64,000 bases of DNA from an uncultured Lachnospiraceae bacterium. Its GTDB lineage: Bacteria; Bacillota; Clostridia; Lachnospirales; Lachnospiraceae. Position 1 is the stretch's first letter. Each line of letters begins with the position of its first letter. The translations under genes and the position numbers were made by a program. This document shows positions 1 to 9,059 of the stretch, one piece after another. The stretch covers positions 1 to 64,000 of the forward strand of contig CAMJHQ010000011.1 of NCBI GenBank assembly GCA_946405625.1. The letters run 5' to 3'. Under the pieces are notes generated by a model. It was given only the letters and a program-made list of their open reading frames with translations, searched no databases and was not told the DNA's origin.

Positions 1-130
1 CCGCCCATCTGGTTCATTCCCATCTGACCACCCATCTGGTTCATTCCCATCTGACCGCCCATTTGGTTCATTCCGCCCATCTGATTCATTCCGCCGGCCA
101 TAGGATTCATACCCATCTGGTTCATTCCCA
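1..130 (-). repeat. Tandem repeats coding Gln/Met/Gly-rich tail
   Basis: Near-identical units (core CATCTGGTTCATTCCCATCTG on the plus strand, read in parts) repeat from the window edge to about 130 and encode GGQMGMNQM-like units at the end of the DUF4428 protein. Length may vary between strains. Confidence 0.75.
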
Positions 131-737
131 TTCCGCCGCCGGCCATGGACATAAGTGCCTGCTGAATCTGATTTGCCTGCATCTGAAGGTTCTGATAGTT
201 TGCATCAAATGTATTCTTAGGTCTGTTGGAATAATCAGAAAGCTCAAACTTAATCTCATCAAAGTATGGCGAGTTTACATTGATCTCAACTTCAAACTCA
301 TATGAATACTCATACTGTTTAGGATTATAACTGATATTCTTACCCTGTGCATCCTTCTGATATAATTCCCTCTTGTTTTCCTTTACTTCGGTATGAACAT
401 TAGATACCTGATTTAAAGGAATAATATCAGGATTCTTTGAACGCCAGTCTCTGTCGCCCGAAACCGCAAAACATCCCATGTTCTGATCGATATAAACCTT
501 GGTTGAATTACCAAGTACCATACTTGGATTAAACTGAGAAACAGACTGCTTATTCTGCTCTCTGTATTCAAGATGTCTCTTTATATCTTCAAGCGTAGTA
601 TGACGTCTGCCTGACATGAAAGGTGACAGTTTTGACGCACAGTTCTTGCACACATTTCCGTCTTCAACCTTTCGATTTCCGAGAAGGCTTATCTTCTCAT
701 GACAGATATCACAATACTTTGTCTCAAAAAGTCCCAT
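1..737 (-). CDS. DUF4428 domain protein with Gly/Met/Asn/Gln-rich tail (3' end outside window)
   Basis: The frame opens with an ATG at 737 and runs off the left edge, so the C-terminus is missing. The N-terminus reads MGLFETKYCDICHEKISLLG and continues with VCKNC: two CxxC pairs that form the small zinc-ribbon-like DUF4428 domain known from many Clostridia. A middle region of about 150 residues is probably a soluble beta-rich domain. The visible tail is a repeat of GGQMGMNQM-type units, low in complexity, encoded by the tandem repeats at about 1-130. The ribosome site is AAGGGGGTACTT just upstream. Function is unknown; the domain is often found in regulatory or membrane-associated cytosolic proteins. 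The gene is preceded by the repeat region at 856-1080. Family call confident, role unassigned. Confidence 0.85.
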   Translation of the reverse strand, partial: MGLFETKYCDICHEKISLLGNRKVEDGNVCKNCASKLSPFMSGRRHTTLEDIKRHLEYREQNKQSVSQFNPSMVLGNSTKVYIDQNMGCFAVSGDRDWRSKNPDIIPLNQVSNVHTEVKENKRELYQKDAQGKNISYNPKQYEYSYEFEVEINVNSPYFDEIKFELSDYSNRPKNTFDANYQNLQMQANQIQQALMSMAGGGMGMNQMGMNPMAGGMNQMGGMNQMGGQMGMNQMGGQMGMNQMG

Positions 738-855
738 AATAAGTACCCCCTTATATGTAATAAAATTATGTCTTTGACAATCTTCATACATTATAAACTA
801 AAAACTCTAATCATTATATAATCCAAATGAATGATATTAAGACAAAAGTGTCAAA

Positions 856-897
856 AGTCAATATGCTTATCTCACTTGTGAGATAAGCATATTGACT
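856..897. repeat. Perfect 42-bp palindrome (20-bp arms, 2-base centre)
   Basis: Arms 856-875 and 878-897 are exact reverse complements around a TT centre. On the minus strand the stem is followed by TTTTGACACTTTTG, so it could end the response-regulator operon whose last stop is at 1112, although the run of U is interrupted. It abuts the structured element at 902-1006. Confidence 0.8.
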
Positions 898-901
898 TAC
901 T

Positions 902-1006
902 GACACACAGAAAAACTCAGAAATAGCATTTTTCGAAGAAAAATAGCGGTTTCTGAGTTTTTCTAGGATTGCGAGAATCGCGAAGCGATGCAGCAATCCG
1001 TGTGTC
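902..1006. repeat. Structured repeat element with three-way-junction fold
   Basis: An outer stem GACACAC (902-908) / GTGTGTC (1000-1006) encloses two hairpins. The first has arms AGAAAAACTCAGAAA (909-923) and its exact complement (950-964). The second has GGATTGC (966-972) / GCAATCC (993-999) with an inner ATCGC-GAA-GCGAT stem. A partial second copy of the right end lies at 1054-1080. No protein of known type is encoded. It resembles a non-autonomous dispersed element or a structured RNA; mobility is inferred. Confidence 0.65.
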
Positions 1007-1053
1007 TTAACATTTTTCTGATTGTTTTTTCTATCTGCGGTTCTTTCATAACT

Positions 1054-1080
1054 GCGAAGCAGCAATCCGTGTGTCTTAAT
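1054..1080. repeat. Partial copy of the right end of the 902-1006 element
   Basis: GCGAAGCAGCAATCCGTGTG and the following TCTTAAT repeat the right terminus of the neighbouring element (GCAGCAATCCGTGTGTCTTAA at 990-1010), offset by about 70 bases. This duplicated end supports a dispersed, recombining element. Confidence 0.65.
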
Positions 1081-1111
1081 ATTTTATGTCTGTTATTTAT
1101 CTATCTTCTAT

Positions 1112-1747
1112 TTATCTATCCGCAATAACGATGCCCCTGACTCTTGCTTCGATTGCAAGCTCCGTTCTATTTGCGAAGCCTGTCTTATCAAGCATATGCT
1201 GTATATGTGTTCTGATCGTATTTACCGAAACCATCAGCCTGTCGGCAATTTCCTGGTTACCGGCTCCCGTTGTAAGCTCTCTGAGAACCATCAGCTCCAT
1301 ATCCGTAAGATCGGTACTCTTAACAAATCCGAACTCAAGAACAGGTGTTGTATCAGGATAAATGCTTTCTCCCCGAAGTGTCCGTCTCAGAACACTGAGA
1401 AGCGGTTCACCTTCTACCTCCTTGTACCAGAAGCTTTCAACTCCTATCGCCTTTGCTCTTTCGATGTAACTAACCTCCGGCATCGAAGTAACAATGACTA
1501 TTTTGATTCCCGGATATGACTTCTTGATTCGTGCTGCCGCATCAAGTCCGCTTGTTCCGTCACCCATTACGACATCCATAATTATGATATCGATTCCGCC
1601 TCTTGCACAATAAGTATCCGCAACCTTTGCAGTATCCAGTGAATATACAAGTTCAAAATCTTCGGCTGACTGAATAAAGCTTTCAAAAAGCTGCCTGGAA
1701 ATATTCTGATCATCTACGATCATTACTCTGTTTTTCTTGTCCATCAT
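1112..1747 (-). CDS. LuxR/NarL-family response regulator
   Basis: 211 residues: an N-terminal receiver domain (acidic pair D12-D13, phospho-acceptor Asp58 in IIIMDVVMGDG, Lys near the end of the domain) and a C-terminal GerE-type helix-turn-helix (EIADRLMVSVNTIRTHIQHM). The usual length for the family. It is the last gene of a run that contains a YGPP lipoprotein and two membrane kinase-like proteins, and is separated by 34 bases from the kinase gene at 1782-3050, so it is very likely the partner regulator of these sensors. AAGGAGAG precedes tandem ATG ATG codons; either could start. Targets unknown. Confidence 0.95.
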   Translation of the reverse strand: MMDKKNRVMIVDDQNISRQLFESFIQSAEDFELVYSLDTAKVADTYCARGGIDIIIMDVVMGDGTSGLDAAARIKKSYPGIKIVIVTSMPEVSYIERAKAIGVESFWYKEVEGEPLLSVLRRTLRGESIYPDTTPVLEFGFVKSTDLTDMELMVLRELTTGAGNQEIADRLMVSVNTIRTHIQHMLDKTGFANRTELAIEARVRGIVIADR

Positions 1748-1781
1748 GGCATCTCTCCTTTTAACCTGATTCTTTAAAGCA

Positions 1782-3050
1782 CTACATTTTTATTATTAAT
1801 CTGAAGATCGGAGCTGACTCCACCTTCATAACCCCACCATAATCTTCTACCATACATCGGAGCATATCGAGTCCTCCGGAAAGACGAATTTTCTTTTCGG
1901 GCGGTTTTCCGTTGTTGGTAAACTCCGCAATAAGTGATCCCGTCATCTCACTGATCTTAATATATAACTCATCTCCACCCGCATGACGGATCGTATTAGT
2001 GATACATTCATGCATAGCGGTTGAAATGATTCTCTTACGCTCCTGATCCTGAGGAAGCAGACCGGTAACAATAATATTTACGCCTACATCCTTCGCTGTC
2101 TTAAACATGAGTTTGTAGTCATCATTATTCTGACTTTCGTTTCCGGTATCGATAAGATTGATATTATTCTTAAGATTATCAATTATCTCGGTAAGATTTC
2201 CGTCTCCTGTTTTCAAAAATCTTTTTGCTTCCAGAAGCGATTGTCCGAGATTATCATGAACCTTTATCTTCATATTGAGAACTTCCTTCTCGATAGTGAC
2301 ACGTGTTATGGTGTCATTCAGGTTTCTCATTCGATCGTTCATTCTCTCCAGACGTTCGTTTCCTTCCCTCAGTTCGATTGAAGCTTTATACATATTTGTA
2401 ATATCAGTTGCGAAATACTCAAATAGATTGACGTCGTCTACATTTATCCTTCTCTTATTAATCTTAAATATCTTTCCATTCGGAATTTTAAGAAGCAATG
2501 TATTTCCCTGATCTATTACCTCGCAGCCACTTCTGAGATTGTTAGTCCTGATGCTCTCCCAAAAGCTGTTTGCATCCAGCAGCGGCTTTCTTGTCACATA
2601 CTCACAAAGCTCCTCCATCTTCGGATTTACAAGTACCGGAACTCCATCCTCATTCGAACAAACGATTCCGGCCTCCATATCATCTACCGCTTCCTTTACG
2701 GATATCAACGTGATATTATGCCTGTCCCATTTTATAAAGTTAACGATCCACATAACTGTCAGGACCGTTATCAGAATTATACCCAGAACGATAAGTAAAA
2801 CCGGAGTGCCATCAAGGAAATCAAGGAAGAACTCTATCATTTCGGTTTCTATCTTATAATAGCTCCTGTATAGTAAAAAATACGCAGAAAAGACCGCTAA
2901 CAGAAGTGCTGTGTTCGCAACAATATATCTTTTCTTAGCCCTTTCGACAATGCTTTGTGACAAAAGAACAGATATAAGTATAACCAGAAAAAGCATGTAG
3001 GAAATTATGAGAGTAGCAAATGTTTTACTCAATTCTTCGAAGGTGATCAT
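1782..3050 (-). CDS. Membrane sensor histidine kinase
   Basis: 422 residues. About three membrane segments lie in the first 105 residues, followed by a PAS-like or linker region, a coiled coil (about 222-260), a phospho-acceptor motif KIKVHDNLGQ with His265, and a C-terminal HATPase_c domain with an N box (HECITNTIRHAGG, Asn352) and a G box (SGGLDML). The HDxLGQ motif is that of the HisKA_3/LuxR-partner class, matching the NarL-type regulator encoded 34 bases downstream. The start overlaps the end of the upstream kinase-like gene by four bases (ATGA), which suggests translational coupling and a joint complex. Ligand unknown. Family call confident. Confidence 0.9.
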   Translation of the reverse strand: MITFEELSKTFATLIISYMLFLVILISVLLSQSIVERAKKRYIVANTALLLAVFSAYFLLYRSYYKIETEMIEFFLDFLDGTPVLLIVLGIILITVLTVMWIVNFIKWDRHNITLISVKEAVDDMEAGIVCSNEDGVPVLVNPKMEELCEYVTRKPLLDANSFWESIRTNNLRSGCEVIDQGNTLLLKIPNGKIFKINKRRINVDDVNLFEYFATDITNMYKASIELREGNERLERMNDRMRNLNDTITRVTIEKEVLNMKIKVHDNLGQSLLEAKRFLKTGDGNLTEIIDNLKNNINLIDTGNESQNNDDYKLMFKTAKDVGVNIIVTGLLPQDQERKRIISTAMHECITNTIRHAGGDELYIKISEMTGSLIAEFTNNGKPPEKKIRLSGGLDMLRCMVEDYGGVMKVESAPIFRLIIKM

Positions 3051-4543
3051 ATCACTTCACCTCCTACCCCATAATTTCCGTTCACTTCTATAGTTACATC
3101 ATTTAAGTTCTCAATGTTACGCTCTACAAGCCTTTCAAACTCATCATACATTTTGACAAGCTGTTCGGAAGATACTTTTCCTGTCGCGTTAAAAAGCAAT
3201 TCACACTTTGCACCGTAGAGTTTTATATAATCACATGATTCTTTAAGTGCAAGCTCAAGCTCCCTTATATCGAGATCATCTCCCGATTCCGCCAAAATCA
3301 GCATATTGCTGACTCGCTTAATATATGCTGTCAGTATGCAGAGTGCAGCCAGCAGCCTTTTGTCAGGCTTAGATTCAAGGAAGCCTATAAGACTCTCTAT
3401 TCTGCAAAGCTGCGGATATACCTTTTCATGGATCATATCATATATTTTATTTCTGGTCACAAGCTTAAGTTCCTCTTCCTTAAGCTCCTTCTCCGCCACA
3501 AGAATCTCATGTTCTTCGGATAAATGTTCTCTCAGATCACGCAGCTCTTCTTCAATCTTAACTATATCGCTCAGATCCTCGATCCAGTAAATAAAACCAC
3601 CTTTTATCTTCGATGCCCTGACAATTCTTCCGTCTGATGTCAGGTTTCCTGTTGCACTCTCACCGGTTTTTGAAAAGCTCAGTCCTTCGACATTTCCGAC
3701 ACTGTATATCTTTCTTCCTCTTTCATCTGTAATCTCCGCAGGCGTGGAAGTTTTTTCGAATAATCGGTCATACTTATAATTACTCCTGATAAGCCCTGTC
3801 TGCAGACAAGTCTCCCAGAACCATATAACACATACACAGAATATATTTGGAATCGTAATAAATTTTCTGAGTGAAAGACGGAATCCCATTACCGCAAGCA
3901 ATACATATATAAGAAGGACAATCAATGGAACCAGAGTCAGAACTATATGATAAATCTTCTTAACATAAACATACTTGCTGATTACTTTGTAAAGGGTCAT
4001 AAAAAACAGAAAAACAACCCAGATGAGAATCAAATAATAAACAACATTGTAAGAATAATAGGATTCGTTGATTCCACCCCAGAATTCAAAAACCAGCTGA
4101 TGATAATTATTCGTAATTACAAAAAGAAAGAGCACCGCAGAAATAACAAACATACCGTAATTTCTTCGAACACGCTTTTCTTTACTCATTTCTCCAAGGC
4201 AGTCAGCTATAAGATATGATACAAGGGGAATGAACAAAAGAGGAATATAATACATATACCAGAGATATATTCTGATGATCAGACTATCATCCCCCAGAAA
4301 TACATTATACTTGATGTCTTTTATATACCAATGAAAAAGGAGCAGTGCAGAAAGGACCGTAAAAAGACGTTTGATCCTTGGAGCAACTACTCTTTTTCTC
4401 ACATTTATACACCACCACGTGATAAAAAACACATACACGAGTGCAGAAAAAGGCTGGCCTGTAACACCGTTAAATATAACAAGCGCCAGCCCTATCAAAA
4501 AACATATTGTCATCCATCTGATTATTTCAGAATCCGATTTCAT
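3047..4543 (-). CDS. Seven-TM histidine-kinase-like protein lacking an ATPase domain
   Basis: 498 residues. The first 245 residues hold about seven hydrophobic segments, as in the histidine kinase N-terminal 7TM module. A short PAS-like region (about 260-330) and a charged coiled coil (about 325-365) follow, then a degenerate dimerisation helix, KIYDMIHEKVYPQL, with His372. The rest is helical and ends without any visible N or G box, so it probably cannot bind ATP. It is coupled to the complete kinase at 1782-3050, so a sensing heterodimer in which this protein supplies the input domain is the simplest idea. Six bases separate it from the YGPP lipoprotein gene upstream. Confidence 0.7.
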   Translation of the reverse strand: MKSDSEIIRWMTICFLIGLALVIFNGVTGQPFSALVYVFFITWWCINVRKRVVAPRIKRLFTVLSALLLFHWYIKDIKYNVFLGDDSLIIRIYLWYMYYIPLLFIPLVSYLIADCLGEMSKEKRVRRNYGMFVISAVLFLFVITNNYHQLVFEFWGGINESYYSYNVVYYLILIWVVFLFFMTLYKVISKYVYVKKIYHIVLTLVPLIVLLIYVLLAVMGFRLSLRKFITIPNIFCVCVIWFWETCLQTGLIRSNYKYDRLFEKTSTPAEITDERGRKIYSVGNVEGLSFSKTGESATGNLTSDGRIVRASKIKGGFIYWIEDLSDIVKIEEELRDLREHLSEEHEILVAEKELKEEELKLVTRNKIYDMIHEKVYPQLCRIESLIGFLESKPDKRLLAALCILTAYIKRVSNMLILAESGDDLDIRELELALKESCDYIKLYGAKCELLFNATGKVSSEQLVKMYDEFERLVERNIENLNDVTIEVNGNYGVGGEVI

Positions 4544-4548
4544 ATATC

Positions 4549-4854
4549 TTACTGATCCTCAATAGGAGGACCGTAAACATCCTCCAGCTCATTTTCAAAT
4601 ACCGAAATCTCTTCGGTTGTTTCTGCCTCCGTATTTTCTCCTTCAGACTCTGTCGTAACAGATTCTTCTTCAGTCATATCTTCCGGAGGACCGTATACTG
4701 CTTCTATCTCATTAGATTCCGTTGTAATCTTGACCGGATCGGTAATAGGCGGACCGTAATCTGTCTCTCCTCTATTAACTCCACAGCTTGTCGTAGTAAA
4801 AAGCATGGAAGCGGCAAGTCCTATCATTGCCATCTTTCTTGGATTTTTCTTCAT
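4549..4854 (-). CDS. Small YGPP-repeat lipoprotein
   Basis: 101 residues. Lys-rich start, hydrophobic stretch and a likely lipobox TTTSC (Cys24) mark an exported lipoprotein. The mature part is very acidic and carries three YGPP motifs (TDYGPPI, AVYGPPE, DVYGPPIEDQ), the last at the C-terminus. Short lipoproteins with repeated YGPP motifs occur in many Firmicutes, function unknown. It sits 10 bases after citrate synthase and 6 bases before the 7TM kinase-like gene, so it is a candidate extracytoplasmic component of the signalling set. AAGGGGGATATT precedes the ATG. Lipoprotein call good, role inferred. Confidence 0.75.
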   Translation of the reverse strand: MKKNPRKMAMIGLAASMLFTTTSCGVNRGETDYGPPITDPVKITTESNEIEAVYGPPEDMTEEESVTTESEGENTEAETTEEISVFENELEDVYGPPIEDQ

Positions 4855-4864
4855 AATATCCCCC

Positions 4865-6235
4865 TTACTGTCTGTCCTTAAACGGAATATACTCTCTCTC
4901 TTCCATAATACTCTTATATGCAGGTCTTATGATCTTATCAACATTGATAAGCTCTTCTATTCTATGTGCCGACCAGCCTACTATTCTGGCAATCGCAAAT
5001 ATCGGTGTGTAAAGCTCTACCGGAATATCCAGCATGTTATATACAAAGCCACTGTAGAAATCCACATTTGCGCTTACACCCTTATAAATCTTACGTCTAC
5101 GTCCGATTACTTCCGGAGCAAGCTTCTCGATATTGGAATACAGCTTGAAGTCATCCTGTCTGTCCTTATCCTTTGCAAGTTTTTCAACAAACTTTTTGAA
5201 TACCCTTGCTCTCGGATCTGATATTGCATATACTGCATGACCGATACCGTAAATAAGTCCGGCTTTATCAAATGCTTTCTTATCTACTATCTGAGTAAGA
5301 TAATCATCCAGCTTTTCCAGATCATCATAGTCCGTAACATGCTCTCTGATATCATCCATCATCTGCATTACCTTCAGATTTGCTCCACCATGCTTAGGCC
5401 CCTTAAGAGACGAAAGTGCAGCAGCCATAACCGAATATGTATCTGAACCCGCACTCGAAACAACTCTCGTTGTAAAGGTTGAGTTATTTCCTCCGCCGTG
5501 CTCCATATGAAGTACAAGAGCAGCATCGAGAACCTGTGCCTCAAGCTTAGAATACTGCTTATCCGGTCTCAGCATTCTGAGAATATTCTCAGACGCAGAA
5601 AGCTCCGGATCCGGCCTATGTATATACATACTCTCATCGCATTCATAATGATTATATGCACAATAACCGTAAACAGCGAGCATAGGGAAAATGCTTATAA
5701 GAGACAGACACTGTCTCAGAACATTCGGAATGGAAAGATCCGATACATTTCCATCATATGCCGCAAGTGTCAGAACAGACTTAGTCATAGAATTCATAAT
5801 ATCCTGACTAGGTGCCTTCATGATTATATCTCTGGTAAAATTCTTCGGGAGTGTACGGAGTGATCCCAGAATGTCTTTAAACTCCGTAAGCTGATCCGCA
5901 TTAGGCAGATCACCGAAAAGCAGAAGATATGTTATCTCCTCAAATCCGAATCTCTTGAACCCGAAATCCTTCACGAGATCCATAACGTTGTAACCCCTGT
6001 ACCATAACTGGCCATCACAAGGAACTACAACTCCGTCAACTATATCAGATGCAATAATTTCTGAAATGTTTGTAACGCCTGTAAGAACGCCCTTTCCGTT
6101 CTTATCTCTGAGCCCTCTTTTAACCCCCAGCTCATCGTAGAGTCCTACCCGGACGGAATCCGCATGTCTGCAAATTGATTCATGTTCTTTAGTGTACTTG
6201 ATTATGTTTCTTCCGATCTTGATATTCTCTTCCAA
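4865..6235 (-). CDS. gltA: Citrate synthase
   Basis: 456 residues. Condenses acetyl-CoA and oxaloacetate to citrate in the cytosol. The catalytic residues of the family are visible: His246 in HMEHGGGNNSTF, His333 in GIGHAVY, and Asp392 in SANVDFYSGF. The N-terminal extension of about 50 residues is typical of the longer citrate synthase type seen in Clostridia. In such anaerobes the enzyme usually feeds 2-oxoglutarate and glutamate synthesis through an incomplete cycle. It is 20 bases downstream of mnmA and 10 bases upstream of the lipoprotein gene, so it may be co-transcribed with the two-component genes. Strong call. Confidence 0.96.
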   Translation of the reverse strand: MEENIKIGRNIIKYTKEHESICRHADSVRVGLYDELGVKRGLRDKNGKGVLTGVTNISEIIASDIVDGVVVPCDGQLWYRGYNVMDLVKDFGFKRFGFEEITYLLLFGDLPNADQLTEFKDILGSLRTLPKNFTRDIIMKAPSQDIMNSMTKSVLTLAAYDGNVSDLSIPNVLRQCLSLISIFPMLAVYGYCAYNHYECDESMYIHRPDPELSASENILRMLRPDKQYSKLEAQVLDAALVLHMEHGGGNNSTFTTRVVSSAGSDTYSVMAAALSSLKGPKHGGANLKVMQMMDDIREHVTDYDDLEKLDDYLTQIVDKKAFDKAGLIYGIGHAVYAISDPRARVFKKFVEKLAKDKDRQDDFKLYSNIEKLAPEVIGRRRKIYKGVSANVDFYSGFVYNMLDIPVELYTPIFAIARIVGWSAHRIEELINVDKIIRPAYKSIMEEREYIPFKDRQ

Positions 6236-6255
6236 TCCTCAACCTCCTGTTAAAA

Positions 6256-7338
6256 CTAAATAATTATGCCTCCACCTACTACACGTTCCCCATCATATGC
6301 AACCAGTGACTGCCCTCTCGTCACTGCTCTGACAGGTTCATCAAAATGTACCTTCACTCTGTCAGTTCCTTCTTCTCTGATAAGTATTCCCGAAGCCTCC
6401 TTCGCACGATATCTTATCTTTGCCGTAACTCTCATCTCACTTTTAGACGCATCACATGAATTTATTAAATTCCAGTCTGCTGCTGTTACCTCGTTTGTAA
6501 AAAGCTCATCATTACTTCCGAGAACAACAGTATTTGTCTCGGGAATTATCTCGGTTACATAGAGCGGTTCTGCGGCAGATATGCCAAGACCTTTTCTCTG
6601 ACCGATCGTATAATGATAATAGCCTTTATTCTTACCGAGTACTTTTCCCTCTTTATCTACGAAATTGCCTTCACCGATATGTCTGTCAAGGACCTCTTCG
6701 ATCACTCTTGCATAATTTCCATCAGGAACAAAACAGATATCCTGACTGTCCTGCTTATCAGCATTTATCAGACCCGCCTCAGCCGCAAGCTCTCTTGCTC
6801 TGTCCTTCGTCATATCTCCAAGCGGAAGATATAGATAGGCAAGCTGCTGCTGATTCAAAAAATAAAGCACATATGTCTGATCCTTTGAAGCATCAACTGA
6901 TTTCAAAAGGCAGTACTCGCCAAGTTCTTCGTTAAATTCAACCCTGGCATAGTGTCCTGTTACGATCTTCTCGCACCCATATTCCTCAGCTCTTTCTTTA
7001 AGAGCTCCGAATTTCATATACCTGTTGCAATCTATGCATGGATTCGGAGTTGCCCCGTCGAGATAGGTACTGACAAACTTATCTATTACCTTCTCTTTAA
7101 AGCCCTCCTTGAAATTTACCACATAATACGGAAAACCGAGTCTTACCGCCACCGCTCTGGCATCATCAACATCTCTGACCGAACAACAGGTCTTAGTTTC
7201 CTTCATTCCTGCCTGTTCGTTATCATACAGCTTCATTGTGATACCAACCGGTGAATATCCTTGTTTAATTACCATAAGAGCCGCAACCGAGCTGTCTACT
7301 CCACCGCTCATTGCGACAAGCATTTTTCTGTCACTCAT
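6256..7338 (-). CDS. mnmA: tRNA-specific 2-thiouridylase MnmA
   Basis: 360 residues, the usual length. Adds sulfur to uridine 34 of tRNA-Lys, -Glu and -Gln in an ATP-dependent reaction. Visible features: PP-loop SGGVDSS (11-17), catalytic Cys101 in TPNPCIDCN, second active-site Cys202 in DSQDICF, and the C-terminal barrel with GQRKGLGIS. An extra CCSVRD motif near 51 is common in the clostridial branch. AGGATT precedes the ATG. It starts the operon that continues to citrate synthase with a 20-base gap. Strong call. Confidence 0.97.
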   Translation of the reverse strand: MSDRKMLVAMSGGVDSSVAALMVIKQGYSPVGITMKLYDNEQAGMKETKTCCSVRDVDDARAVAVRLGFPYYVVNFKEGFKEKVIDKFVSTYLDGATPNPCIDCNRYMKFGALKERAEEYGCEKIVTGHYARVEFNEELGEYCLLKSVDASKDQTYVLYFLNQQQLAYLYLPLGDMTKDRARELAAEAGLINADKQDSQDICFVPDGNYARVIEEVLDRHIGEGNFVDKEGKVLGKNKGYYHYTIGQRKGLGISAAEPLYVTEIIPETNTVVLGSNDELFTNEVTAADWNLINSCDASKSEMRVTAKIRYRAKEASGILIREEGTDRVKVHFDEPVRAVTRGQSLVAYDGERVVGGGIII

Positions 7339-7476
7339 AATCCTGTCACTTATTTCTCATATAATTATCTGCGGATTGAGACCAGATCATGATCTTCGCA
7401 GATTATCCATATCTATATTGCCAAACACCGTCTCCGAATAAACCCCTATAGCCTTATTTCAGTCTGTATTCCATAT
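7339..7476. promoter_or_regulatory. Upstream region of mnmA with an ATCTGCG hairpin
   Basis: No gene seen. ATCTGCG (7367-7373) and CGCAGAT (7397-7403) form a stem around an inner AGATCATGATCT palindrome, in the untranslated leader of mnmA. No U run follows, so it is a leader hairpin or operator rather than a clear terminator. Low certainty. Confidence 0.3.
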
Positions 7477-9027
7477 TTACAGCAGCGGTGCGATCATCAC
7501 AAGCATTGAATCAAATACTCTTCCGACTATTGTCTTCTTCGTATCTTCGAGCGATATTTCTCGGCAAATCTTAAAGGTTTCTCTCATATCCTGCTCGAGC
7601 TTTGCAACCGCTCTGTTCTCGGCAAAGTAGAGACCATCCTCGAAATGAAGGAAGAGACTTCTGTAATCGAAATTAACCGTTCCGACCGTAGCCCTCTCGC
7701 CATCCACAAGAAGACACTTGGAATGGATAAAGCCCGGTGTATATTCATATATACGAACTCCGGCCGAAAGAAGATGTGCATAACTCGATCTCGTCGCTCT
7801 GTAAACCATCTTCTTATCAGGGATTCCCGGTGTAACTATTCTTACATCGATGCCCTTCTTAGCCGCAAGGCAGAAGGCTGTTGTAAGCTCATCACTGAGA
7901 ATAAGATACGGCGTGTATACAAAAACATATTTTTCCGCCTGCTCTATCATCTCAAGATAGATATTCTCTGAAAGAAGTATACTGTCAAAGGGTTCGTCAC
8001 CATACGGCTGGGCATATCCGTCACCGCCGATACTATAGACTTTATTGCCCATATATTTCTTGACCGAATCCTGTTCGAAGGTTTTCGGAACGATTGCTTC
8101 CCACATTTCCATATACATGAGAACAAAGGATCTTACCGCTTCTCCCTCGATTCTGACACCCGCATCCTTCCAATGTCCGTAAGGACTATTGATGTTTATA
8201 TATCTGTCACTCAGATTTATGCCGCCCGTAAAGGCAATATTTCCGTCAACCACAAGCATTTTTCTGTGATCTCGGTTATTCATGAAAGGCGAAAAGAACG
8301 GCACAACCCTGTTAAACTTAATCGCATGAATATTCGGACTTAAAGCCTCGAGTTCCTTCGGATATCTCTTCTGAAGATAAGCTATCGATCCGAAATCATC
8401 ATACATAATCCTGATTTCAACGCCTTTATCAGCCTTTTCCTTAAGTATATCAAGGATAGTATTCCAGACCACACCGATCTCAATTGTAAAATATTCTATA
8501 AAAATATACTTTTCCGCCTGCTTCAGTGCATTCACCATAGCATCGAAAAGCTCTTTTCCGTCCTTATAATATTCAACATCCGTATTCTTGAAAACCGGAT
8601 AATTACCATCATTTAAAATATACTTTGAAGTAAGAGACGATCTTTTCTTTTCTTTCTCCATTTCGGAAAGAATACTCTTATCCTGGAAATAATATTTTCT
8701 GAATTTGCTGTCAGCAGCATCCAGCCTTCTCTTAAACTTTCGTCCGGGACGCTTGTCACCATACAGCATATAGAAAGGAACTCCGAACACCGGAAATATC
8801 AGTACGATCACGATCCAAATGGTCTTATACTCCATCTTCTCGTTCTTACGATTTATGATATATACTATATAAACAACACTTAGAATACGGATAACTGAAT
8901 CAAATATTTTATTTGACTGGAATAACTGCAGATACAGTACGAATATCCAAGCAATCTGAATGATAATAAATATCAAACTCATGAATACACGGCTGAAAAA
9001 CAGCTTCTTATACTTCTTCTCCATCAT
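7477..9027 (-). CDS. cls: Cardiolipin synthase (PLD family)
   Basis: 516 residues. Joins two phosphatidylglycerols to cardiolipin at the inner membrane face. Two N-terminal membrane helices (about 12-36 and 43-60, plus 70-90) form the PLDc_N region. Two HKD motifs follow: H254-K256-D261 (HRKMLVVDGN) and H435-K437-D442 (HSKCLLVDGE), each continuing into the GG/NFDYRS elements expected. Length matches Bacillus ClsA. It stands alone with a 32-base gap to the cysteine-cluster gene upstream. Strong family call. Confidence 0.95.
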   Translation of the reverse strand: MMEKKYKKLFFSRVFMSLIFIIIQIAWIFVLYLQLFQSNKIFDSVIRILSVVYIVYIINRKNEKMEYKTIWIVIVLIFPVFGVPFYMLYGDKRPGRKFKRRLDAADSKFRKYYFQDKSILSEMEKEKKRSSLTSKYILNDGNYPVFKNTDVEYYKDGKELFDAMVNALKQAEKYIFIEYFTIEIGVVWNTILDILKEKADKGVEIRIMYDDFGSIAYLQKRYPKELEALSPNIHAIKFNRVVPFFSPFMNNRDHRKMLVVDGNIAFTGGINLSDRYININSPYGHWKDAGVRIEGEAVRSFVLMYMEMWEAIVPKTFEQDSVKKYMGNKVYSIGGDGYAQPYGDEPFDSILLSENIYLEMIEQAEKYVFVYTPYLILSDELTTAFCLAAKKGIDVRIVTPGIPDKKMVYRATRSSYAHLLSAGVRIYEYTPGFIHSKCLLVDGERATVGTVNFDYRSLFLHFEDGLYFAENRAVAKLEQDMRETFKICREISLEDTKKTIVGRVFDSMLVMIAPLL

Positions 9028-9059
9028 GTCTCCGTATTACTAAAACTCTGAAAAAACAA

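Noticed and set aside
814-1065. Open frame of 83 codons across the palindrome and three-way element
   Set aside because: The frame only reads through inverted repeats, has no ribosome site and no domain.
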